A stretch of DNA of 64,000 bases from Prorocentrum cordatum (Eukaryota; Sar; Dinophyceae; Prorocentrales; Prorocentraceae): positions 56,001 through 120,000 of the forward strand of contig CAUYUJ010019337.1 in NCBI GenBank assembly GCA_963575745.1, written 5' to 3'. The notes beneath the pieces were generated by a model. It saw only the letters and a program-made list of their open reading frames with translations. It made no database searches and was not told where the DNA came from. The translations under genes and the position numbers were made by a program. This document shows, one piece after another, positions 55,572-64,000 of this stretch. The stretch's first letter is position 1, and each line of letters opens with the position of its first letter.

Positions 55572-56399
55572 AGTCGCTTAGCAACCGCAATAAAATGGAT
55601 ACTTCTGTTTCGTCCTGGAATGTACCAATGTTCCTTTCACGATTCCGGCCACCTGTAGACCATTCCGAATCGCCGTAAAGTGGCGGCGAAAAAAGCGAGG
55701 GATTAAAACATCTGGGTGCAACGCATCAAAATCATCTGCGCATGGTTGTCGCTAACGCCTGCTGAAAATAACATGAGCAAACCTAATCTGGGTCCCAATC
55801 TCTAGTAAATTATAGCAACGGACATGTCTACAACCTCGTAAACTACTTGCGAAAAAAATATATGTTAATAAAATATAAATTGAATTAAACAGACCGATGT
55901 GAAACGTCGAATTGTTTATTAAATACCCATTCTGCTATCGCTCGAATGATCGTCCGTAACGGCTGCACTGAAAATAGCAACCGTGTCCTGACTTTCAAAT
56001 ATTAAAAAATAAATGAATTATATCTAATTCTAGCACATGAAAACAAAGGAAACCGCGATTTGCTGCTCGCATATAGTCTCTAATATCTCGCTGTAAATCA
56101 ACCCTTCATCGCTCTCGGAATACATCACAAACGCGGGGTATTGATACTGGCAATTATATTAATTTGTAATACGAACTGCATTTACTGGAACACGACTATA
56201 TCGAATATAATGCGACATACGAAAAAACAACCCCGAAATACACCGAAATTTATGCGTGCACTAAACAACACGCACTTGGATAATAAACATAAAAACGAGC
56301 CCAAAGAACAACATCATCACCTAAACTAAATATAACGTCTTCTTCTAAACCGTACTGAACGGTAATTATAAACAAAATACGTGGAACAACTCACAATAA

Positions 56400-57365
56400 T
56401 CCCACCAGCCCTCTGGGCGTAGGTGGTCTAGAGCAGATCCTCTTCCACCCCTCCCTCTTCCCCCTTGGGCAGGGGTTTACCCCTCCCCCTACCCCCCTCC
56501 CTGGACCTGGACGGGGGGGGGGGCGCGGGTAGTTAGAGCGTCCAAGATGGCCCAAGACGGCTCCAAGAGCGCCTCAGAGAACCCAAGATGAGCTCCAAGA
56601 TGGCTCAAGATAGCGCAAGATCGCTCACGATGGCTCCTAAGATGGTTCCAAGAAGCCCAAAGACGGCCCCAAGATAACTCCAAGTGGCCAAACAGCTCCC
56701 CAAGGAGGCCCCGAAGAGGCCAAAATCGTCCCAAAACCTAAGGAAAATCAATGATTTTTGCTTTCTCGCCTTTTCGCTTCCGATGGCTATCCGAGGCCTG
56801 GAGATGGCTCCAAGATGGCCCAAGAGGGCCCCAAGAGAGCCCCAAAAGAGCCCCAAGACGGCCCCAAGAGCGCCCAAGAGCACTCCAAGAGCGTTCCAAG
56901 AGGGGTCCAAGAGGCGATTTTAGGGGCTTCCGAGGGGGGGCGCTAATTAAACCCCCCCTCTTGTTTGATCGACTCCCTCCAAGATGGCCCCAAAAGCGCC
57001 CCGAAGGCTCCCCAGAGCGCCTCAAGAGGGTCCCAAGAGGCGCCCAAGATGCCCCAAGGCGCCCAAAAAGCCCTCCAAGAGGCCCTCAAAAGACCCCCAA
57101 GAAGCTCCTTCCCCTCCTCCTCCTCCTCCTCCGATTCTTCCTCCTTCTCCGTCCTCCTCCTCCTCCTCCTCCTCCTCTTCCCCCTCCTCCTCCTCCTTCC
57201 TCCTCCTCCTCCGACGACGACTCCTCTTCCATCCTCCCCCTCTCGGGGTCTGTGACAGCTTCCCCCGCCCTTTGTTATTCTGCATGCTCCCCGACTTCTC
57301 TGATCACCTCAACTCCCCTGAGCATCGTTTCTGGATGGGCTGGTGGGGATACGCGAAGCGTCAAC
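56400..57365 (+). mobile_element. TCCCACC element, ~966 bp copy inserted in unit 3
   Basis: Begins TCCCACCAGCCCTCTGGGCG and ends GGGCTGGTGGGGATACGCG plus AAGCGTC. TCCCACCAGCCC and GGGCTGGTGGGGA are near-perfect terminal inverted repeats. The interior holds the CTTCCCCC/GGGTTTACCCC segment, CCAAGATGGCCC minisatellite and a TCC tract (57,115-57,210). It interrupts CTCACAATAAATTTAAAAC, which is continuous in units 1 and 2 (39,843 and 47,829), so the insertion is specific to unit 3. It has no ORF encoding a recognisable transposase. Confidence 0.8.
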
Positions 57366-57471
57366 AATTTAAAACATATTGATAAAACACAAAAGAAACA
57401 AATACGTAATATTAACCCTCAAAATAATGAAACTCGCCATCCAATGACTTTGGATGCCCGGATTCGCCGCG

Positions 57472-57503
<32 letters not shown>

Positions 57504-58720
57504 CTTTAATTGTGTTTACCTTTATTTTTCTAATCGTTTCCGTATATAGATTTCTTGTTTTCTTCACAATATTACCATCCTCAACATAAACATTACCATC
57601 GCACCAACTAACCATCATCGTATCGAACGATCCTCATTATCATGATTATTATTCTCGTTCTCAAAACTTTGTTCCGATCATAAACATCACTATGTACAAT
57701 CAGAATCGCACGATCACTCCCCTGCAACGTACACCATTACCACTACCATCATCACGTCGATTATCATCACATCATCATCATTATTATCAATCATATATCA
57801 TCATGAAAAACTGTCGTCATAATCCCTTCACGTTCTTTCACCCAAAAACCTCGTCTGTGTGGAAATTGTGAGAAAATCTCAAGCAATCCTCTCGCTTTTG
57901 GCCCACAATCATATTACGACGATTATCATAGTGTAACTATAGTCACTTTTAGACTCCTGAATCTGAATTTGGAAAAAACATGTAAGAAACCAAAAAAAAA
58001 CTAACCGAAGGAACGAGAGAGTTATTTTCTGGGTATGTCTTAAACGATCTGCCTATTTCCGGGCTTCACATCTCACTTGGACAACCGATTCAAACGTACT
58101 GAATAATCGAACACATATCTAGTATATTAAACAAAAGAGAACAAAACAACACATGTAAAATTAATTTAGAACACATAAACTCAGAAATCGTTTTCTATAT
58201 GCATCTCAATTTTTATCAATATATTTTCTTGTCAATAACTGTAATTTCTACCTTCGAAGACCACATATGTCTGTTTGAAATCAACTCAATATACATGTAA
58301 AATTAAATACATTATATAGTATCACGAATATAACGTCTTGAATATTTATTTATATATCATAAAATATACTACAATATTAATATGATCGCACGGTAATATA
58401 ATTTACTATTATATATATATATATATATATATTGTGTGTCTGTGTATATGATTAGTTCACGCGGTAATGATTATTTCTCAAATAATATTGCAAGTTTCAA
58501 TGCAATTCAGATATGTCCCATTCAGTATAAGACAGCGTTCAACAATGCAAAATCGTTTGAAGGATTAGCACGAATTGCGCAATAGATGGTGTCGGCATAT
58601 TAATCACATTGAAATTCTCGATTTGGAATTATGTTAAGAATGATGGTTTCAAACATTTATTGTGTTCGTTTCGAGTGTTTCTATATGTATATATATATAC
58701 ATATATATATATATCACAAA
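57366..58720. repeat. AT-rich part of unit 3
   Basis: Diverged counterpart of 39,860-41,200, including a T run of about 25 at 57,477-57,503, degenerate CATCATCA triplets and a TA tract at 58,408-58,432. No gene is seen. Confidence 0.75.
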
Positions 58721-58928
58721 AACGTGTATATGTATACAGATCTGCTCGAATGCAATACAGACACATGTGAAAAAACAACAAATATGATATACAGAAACAT
58801 ACAGAAACATAGATGCCCACTACGCAAATACACATGTTTATGTGTGCATACATATCTACACATGTACTCACATAGAAATGTGTGTGTATATGTATGTAGG
58901 CTACACACACACGCACATATACATATAC

Positions 58929-58976
<48 letters not shown>

Positions 58977-59351
58977 GTGTGTGTGTGCGTGCCCAAGCTC
59001 GGCGTGAGGAGGCCCCAGAAAACCTCAGGAAGCTCCAGGAGGCCCCAAGAGGCTCCAGGAGGTTCCAGGAGATCCCAAGAGTCAGGGGCACCAGAAGGCA
59101 CAGAAACACTCAAAAGGCCCCAGGGAGTTGCAGGAGGCTCACAAGAGGTTCCGAGGCGGGGTCTGGGGTACCAGAAGGTACGTCGTTGATTTGGGAGGAT
59201 GTTTTGTGCGAAGTCGCATTCTCTGAGAATCGGGGTCCAAATCGTTGAAATCATAATGTGTTGAAGATTTTACGGTAGGGTGTTGAAATTACCATTTGTT
59301 TTGGCCTGACATCACGATCTGCGTGAGGGTTGCCACGGGTTTTCATCAGAA

Positions 59352-60799
59352 TCCCACCAGCCCTTTAGGGCGTAGGTGGTCTAGTGAGTTTCCTCTGCCA
59401 GCCCCCTTCTTCCCCTTCGGGGTTTACCCCTCCCCTTACCCCTCCCCGCTGACCTGGACGGGGCCGGTCGCGAGGTGTCAGAGCGTCCAAGATGGCCCAA
59501 GACAGCTCCAAGAGCGAACAGGCGAGAAAACACAAAACATTGATTTTACCTAGGTTTTGGAAGGATTTTGGCATCTTGGGGGGGCCCAAGAGGCGACTCG
59601 AGGCACTCTGGAGGGGCGGGGCTAATAAGCACCCCCCCTTCTTTGATAGATCTCATCCAAGATGGCCCAAAGAGCGCCCCGAAGGCTCCCAAGAGCGCCC
59701 CAAGAGCGCCTCAAGAGGGCCCCAAGAGACCCCAAGAGGCCCCCAAGAAGCCTCCAAGACGTTGCCAAGAGACCCCCAAGAGGCCCCAAGAGAGTCCAAG
59801 ATGACCCAAGACGGCTCCAAGAGCGAAAAGGCGAGAAAGCAACAAACATTGATTTTACCTAGGTTTTGGAAGGATTTTGGCCTCTTGGGGCGCCCAAGAG
59901 GCGACTCGAGGCACTCTAGATCTCCTCCAAGATGGCCCCAAGAGCGCCTCGAAGGCTCCCAAGAGCGCCCCAAGAGCGCCCCAAGAGAGCCCCAAGAGGC
60001 CCCAAAAGGCCCCCATGAGGCCTCCAGAAGGCCCCCAAGAGACCCCCAAGAGGCACAAGAGGCTCCCAAGACGGGTCCAAGAGCGAACAGGCGAGAAAAC
60101 AAAAAACATTGATTTTACCTAGGTTTTGGAAGGATTTTGGCCTCTTGGGGGGGCCCAAGAGGCGACTCGAGGCACTCTAGAGGGGCAGCGCTAATTGGGG
60201 ACCCACCCTTCTTTGATAGATCTCCTCCAAGATGGCCCCAAGAGCGCCTCGAAGGCTCCCAAGAGCGCCCCAAGAGCGCCCCAAGAGGGCCCCAAGAGGC
60301 CCCAAGAGGCCCCCAAGAGGCCTCCAAGAGGCCCCCAAGAGACCCCCAAGAGGCCACAAGAGGCTCCCCGAGATACGCAAGAGGCCCCCGGGACCGCCAA
60401 GAGGCCCCAAGGACGGCCCAAGAGGCCCCCAAGTTCGCAATTGTCCTCCTCCTCCTCCTCCTCCTCTTTTTCTTCCTCCTCCCTCCTCCCCCTCCCCCTC
60501 CTCCTCCTCCTCCTCCTCCTCCTCCTTCTCCTTTTCCTCCTTCTCGTCCTCCTCGTCCTCGCAGTCCTCCATCTCCTCCTCCTTCTATTCCTCCTCCTCC
60601 TCCTCCTGCTCCTCCTCCTGCTCCTCCTCTTCCTCCTCCTACTCCGACGACGACGGCTCCTCCTACATCCTCCCCCTCTTGGGGTATATGGCGGCTCACC
60701 CCGCCCTTTGTTCTTCTGCATGCTCCCCCGCTTCCCTCATAACCTCCACTCCCCTGGGACTCATTTCTGGACGGGCTGGTGGGGATACGCGAAGCGTCT
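59352..60799 (+). mobile_element. TCCCACC element, full-length ~1.45 kb copy
   Basis: Same 5' end as the other copies and same 3' end as the 56.4 kb copy (GGGCTGGTGGGGATACGCGA, AGCGTCT). Inside are three ~280-310 bp subunits starting near 59,489, 59,797 and 60,070. Each has CAAGAGCGAAMAGGCGAGAAA, ATTGATTTTACCTAGG, TTTTGGAAGGATTTTGGC and AGGCGACTCGAGGCACTC. CCCAAGAGGCC minisatellite and a ~195 bp TCC tract (60,443-60,640) follow. The related sequence at 61,628 is continuous TTTTCAGAATTTCGAGG. Here the left flank ends CAGAA and the right flank starts AGAATTTCGAGG, so a 4 bp AGAA target duplication is likely. No transposase is encoded: a non-autonomous element of unknown class. Confidence 0.8.
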
Positions 60800-60897
60800 A
60801 GAATTTCGAGGATGTCCCTAGCGAAACGGCCAGAAAAATCGCGTACGCCGCCTTCAATTAATCGGCTCTGAGTCTACTCCCTCGGAGAGGTGCGTAC
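60800..60897 (+). repeat. Direct repeat copy a: GAATTTCGAGGATGTCCC ... TCGGAGAGGTGCGTA
   Basis: Runs from GAATTTCGAGGATGTCCCTA through GCGAAACGGCCAGAAAAATC to CTACTCCCTCGGAGAGGTGC, then a TA tract. The same ~95 bp sequence occurs at 61,631-61,735, also followed by TA repeats. Confidence 0.85.
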
Positions 60898-61300
60898 AAT
60901 ATATATATATATATATATATGTGTATATATATATATATGTATATATACAAGTGGCACGTGTGTGCCCAGGCTCATACAACAAGCTGAAGGGGCGTTTAAA
61001 GCAGAAGTGACATGCAACAGCGAAGTCGCACTCGAGCGCAAATGGGGTTGCCACACCTTGCGATGTGTGTACCAGGGCCCCCCAGGAAGCCTCAGGAGGC
61101 CCGACTTGGATACCAAAAGAGGCTCCAGGAAGCCCCAGGATTGTGAGTGTTGTGTGTGTGTGTGTGATGTGTGCTTTGTGTGGTGCGTGCTTTTTCTGTG
61201 CTGTCGGTATTGTGTGTGTGTGTGTGTGTGTGTATGTTATGTTTGTCTAGCATGTGATGTGTTGGGCGTCATTTGTGTCTCTGTGTGTGCATGTAGTTCT
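60898..61300. repeat. (TA)n and (TG)n microsatellites with spacer
   Basis: TA at 60,898-60,950, unique spacer to about 61,145, then TGTGTGTG at 61,150-61,168 and 61,211-61,232, with further GT-rich sequence to 61,295. No gene is recognised. Confidence 0.85.
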
Positions 61301-61640
61301 GAAGCCCCAGAAATCCCCAGGAGGCCCCAGGCGGCCTCAGCAGGCCCAGGAGAACCCAGGAGGCTCCGAGGCGGGGTCTGGGGTACCAGAAGGTCCAGAA
61401 AACCAAGGAGGCCCCAGGAGGTTCCAAGAGGCCCCCAGGAGACTCCGAAGAGGGGTCAGGGGCTCGATTTTTGAAGGATGTCTCAGGCGAAACCGCCATT
61501 CTCTGAGAATCGGAATCAACATCATTGAAATTACCATGTGTTTTTGAAGGTTTTATGTTAAAATGTTGAAATTCCCATGTGTTTTTGGACCTCTCCTTCA
61601 CGATCTGCGTGAGGGCTGCCACCGATTTTCAGAATTTCGA
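61301..61640 (+). repeat. GGAGGCCCCAG / CTCTGAGAATCGG block, element-free copy
   Basis: Shares GGTCTGGGGTACCAGAAGG, CATTCTCTGAGAATCGG and CACGATCTGCGTGAGGG with 41,445-41,829. It continues from TTTTCAGAATTTCGAGG straight into the direct repeat without the TCCCACC element. It is therefore the probable empty site for that element. Confidence 0.8.
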
Positions 61641-61739
61641 GGATGTCCCGAGCGAAACGGCCAGAAAAATCAAAGACAGACGCACGCACGGACGCATTAA
61701 TCCCCTCTGAGCTCTACTCCCTCGGAGAGGTGCGTATGA

Positions 61740-61772
<33 letters not shown>
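61641..61772 (+). repeat. Direct repeat copy b and (TA)n tract
   Basis: Second copy of GGATGTCCC-GCGAAACGGCC...CTCGGAGAGGTGCGTA, followed by ATATATATAT from 61,742 to 61,771. Confidence 0.85.
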
Positions 61773-61774
<2 letters not shown>

Positions 61775-62140
61775 CCCCAATCAGAGATTGCCTCTGTAGG
61801 GGTCCTAGAGGATTAAAGGCTGAGGTGACAGGTGCGGCCGATTTCGGTGGCCAGGCCCGGGTGCCCGGGGGTGCCTGTGTGCCCGGGTGCCCGGGTTCGC
61901 CGCCGATTCGGTGGCCGGGCCCGGGTGCCCGGGTGCCCGGGTGCCCGGGTTCGCCGCCGATTCGGTGGCTGGGCCCAGGTGCCGGTGTGCCCGGGTGCCC
62001 GGGTGACGGGTGCCCGGTGCTTGGGTGCCGGGTGCCCGGGTGCCCGGTGCCCTGTAGCCTTATAGCCCTATATCCCTATCGCCCTATAGCCCGATAACCC
62101 TATAGCCCTATACCCCCAAACAAATTTTGATTGGGTTTTC
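61773..62140 (+). mobile_element. TA-flanked minisatellite cassette 1
   Basis: Bounded by CCCCAATCA (61,775-61,783) and its complement TGATTGGG (62,128-62,135), with TA repeats outside both ends. Inside, in order: GAGATTGCCTCTGTAGGGGT and CCTAGAGGATT, a GTGCCCGG minisatellite (61,855-62,045), then TATAGCCC-type octamers (62,047-62,112). No ORF of significance. Confidence 0.75.
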
Positions 62141-62201
62141 CCCGGTATCATTTATATTTATATATATATGTATATGCATGTATGTATGTATGTATGTATG
62201 C

Positions 62202-62250
<49 letters not shown>

Positions 62251-62266
62251 TATAGCTATATAGTGT

Positions 62267-62297
<31 letters not shown>

Positions 62298-62298
62298 T
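62141..62298. repeat. (TA)n and TGTATGCA tract between cassettes
   Basis: TATATATATG, GTATGTATGTATGCATG and long TA runs fill the interval between the two cassettes. Confidence 0.9.
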
Positions 62299-62745
62299 CC
62301 CCAATCAGAGATTGCCTCTGTAGGGGTCCTAGCGGATTCGTATGGTTAGGTGAAGAGCGGCGCCGATTTGGTGGCCGGCGGCCGGGTGCCCGGGGTTGCC
62401 CGGGGGTGGGTGCCCGGTGCCCCAAAATTTCAATGGCCGGTGGCCGGGTGGCCCGGTGCCCGTGGGTGCCCGGGTGCCCGGGTGCTCGGGGGTGCCCGGA
62501 GGTGCCCAGGCACTTGATAGCCATGTAGCCCTATAGCCTTACAGCTCTATAGCCCAATAGCACAATAACCCATATAGCCAATATGGCCTTCAGCCCAATA
62601 GCCCTATAGCCCTACAGCCCTATAGTCCTATAGCCCCTATAGCTCAATAGCACTATACCCCCATAGCCATATAGCCCTATAGCCCCACAGCCCTGTAGCC
62701 CTGTAGTCCTATAACCCCATAGACCGACCTGATTGGGTTTTTTCT
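62299..62745 (+). mobile_element. TA-flanked minisatellite cassette 2
   Basis: Same architecture as cassette 1: CCCCAATCA (62,299-62,307), GAGATTGCCTCTGTAGGGGT, a GTGCCCGG minisatellite (62,355-62,510), then a longer TATAGCCC array (62,515-62,725), ending TGATTGGG (62,730-62,737) and a TA run. The 45 bp head is nearly identical in the two cassettes, while the minisatellites differ in length and order. Confidence 0.75.
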
Positions 62746-62824
62746 CTGGCATATATATATATACATATGTCTATATACCTATACGACCACCCTTCGGGTG
62801 ATAAGGAGGTTCGGGGGGGGAAGA

Positions 62825-63440
<616 letters not shown>

Positions 63441-63680
63441 TCTTGACCGTCATCATCGGGACACCGACGGGGCACCGGCGGGACACCGTCGGGACACCGC
63501 GCGCCACCGGTTGCCGGAAGGGAATCATTTGGTCCGGCCGCGCCTCAGCCACAGGAGACTTTCCTCTCGCCCGCCCACGCAGCTTCCTCGCCCGCACGCG
63601 CGGCACGCACGAACACGAAACCGAAACCGATTTCCCGGTAGGGGGGCTCTCCGTTCCACTTCGATCTCCCCCCTCATCTC
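63441..63680. other. Unique spacer
   Basis: GGGACACCG recurs four times at 63,455-63,500. The rest is unique GC-richer sequence without a recognised gene. Confidence 0.5.
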
Positions 63681-63682
63681 CG

Positions 63683-63720
63683 ATATGCACACATATTATG
63701 GATATAATATGTGTGCATAT
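63683..63720. other. Perfect palindrome with 17 bp arms
   Basis: ATATGCACACATATTAT (63,683-63,699), loop GGAT, then the exact complement ATAATATGTGTGCATAT (63,704-63,720). It is embedded in the start of a TA/CA microsatellite. It could form a long hairpin or cruciform. Confidence 0.85.
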
Positions 63721-63966
63721 ATATATATACACATACGCACAGCATACATATACACATACACCCACATCCATTTATAAATGTACATTAAACAAATTTACGC
63801 GTATACCATACATGTGCTGTCTTGTGCGTGCAAGCGCGTGGTGTGTGCGTTTGTTCATGTGAATACGCACTTGCATGGGTGGGGACATGATTTTAGACTT
63901 ATGGCGTTCGTTGCTCAGTGTTGATAGTCCGATATTAAGGTACACGATCCCTGATGTTGTGACGAA
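63721..63966. repeat. TA/CA microsatellite and unique spacer
   Basis: ATATATATATACACATACGC-type sequence to about 63,775, then unique sequence with short frames only. Confidence 0.6.
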
Positions 63967-64000
63967 TTCCACCAACCCTCTGGGCGTCGGTGGTTTAGGG
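63967..64000 (+). mobile_element. Start of another TCCCACC-type element, cut by the window edge
   Basis: TTCCACCAACCCTCTGGGCG followed by TCGGTGGTTTAGGG matches the 5' stem-loop of the TCCCACC elements. The loop TCT and the CCACC/GGTGG stem are preserved. Confidence 0.6.

Larger units (their letters stand above)
50052..59584. repeat. 8 kb tandem array, unit 3 (9,533 bp, mosaic)
   Basis: From 50,052 to about 52,850 it is almost identical to unit 2. After that it diverges, with point changes from 52,855, a replaced segment 53,718-55,430 and further divergence to 58,430. From 58,480 it is again nearly identical to the others. It also carries an inserted TCCCACC element at 56,400-57,365. The unit ends in the same G7 run, after which the sequence continues into the remainder of a complete TCCCACC element instead of another unit. 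Confidence 0.9.

Noticed and set aside
56900-57370. 252-codon ORF across the 56.4 kb element
   Set aside because: Composed of CCAAGATGGCCC minisatellite and a TCC tract; no transposase motif.
60773-60802. Helitron 3' end (short hairpin ACGC-GAA-GCGT then CTAG) for the TCCCACC element
   Set aside because: The 59 kb copy ends in CTAG and all copies start with TC, but the 56 kb copy ends GTCAAC. The hairpin stem is only 4 bp, and the 59 kb copy shows a probable 4 bp duplication and terminal inverted repeats, which do not fit Helitrons.
62047-62112. Telomere
   Set aside because: The octamer TATAGCCC differs from known telomere repeats, the array is short and internal, and normal sequence continues on both sides.

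Overview
The window looks like nuclear DNA of a microbial eukaryote, most likely a dinoflagellate (inference). The evidence is sparse, broken coding islands in a sea of triplet microsatellites and G/C-rich minisatellites; one ORF joining a ubiquitin-like domain to an eIF4G-type MIF4G domain; decayed non-LTR retrotransposon fragments; and two near-identical short inverted-repeat elements beside coding-like sequence that resemble introners. I saw no operon, ribosome-binding site, rRNA, tRNA or CRISPR array.

Layout. 0-3.3 kb: ATC microsatellites, a ~110 bp repeat family and C/G runs, then an exon-like block at 3.3-3.5 kb. 4.3-5.1 kb: a disrupted nitrilase-superfamily gene on the minus strand with an inverted-repeat element at its 3' side. 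5.3-9.1 kb: GAC repeats, CCCAAGAGG-type minisatellite, strong hairpins and two weak coding candidates. 9.4-14.3 kb: inverted repeats, a second copy of the 4.4 kb element, and a 2.3 kb GAGAAGCC minisatellite open in several frames. 14.5-15.7 kb: the best gene, Ub-like + MIF4G, minus strand. 15.9-26.4 kb: minisatellites, the ~110 bp repeat family again in inverse orientation, and long GGT, TCC and GTC tracts. 26.5-30.3 kb: two frameshifted coding regions of unknown function. 30.7-34.1 kb: TCC, GTC and GGA tracts and a decayed repeat.

34,153-59,584 is a tandem array of three ~8 kb units (7,910, 7,989 and 9,533 bp). The units are AT-richer than their flanks and carry broken LINE reverse transcriptase and C-terminal fragments on the minus strand, long TA/TG microsatellites, and the first part of a dispersed element that begins TCCCACCAGCCC. 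The duplication junctions lie inside this element. A full-length copy of it closes the array (59,352-60,799), and a possible empty site for it lies at ~61,628. 60.8-64 kb holds direct repeats, two TA-flanked minisatellite cassettes bounded by CCCCAATCA/TGATTGGG, an ATC array, a 17 bp-arm palindrome and the start of another TCCCACC-type element at the edge.

No pathway can be built from this window. Its interest lies in repeat and mobile-element architecture. Protein-family calls come from motif recognition by eye; no database search was run.
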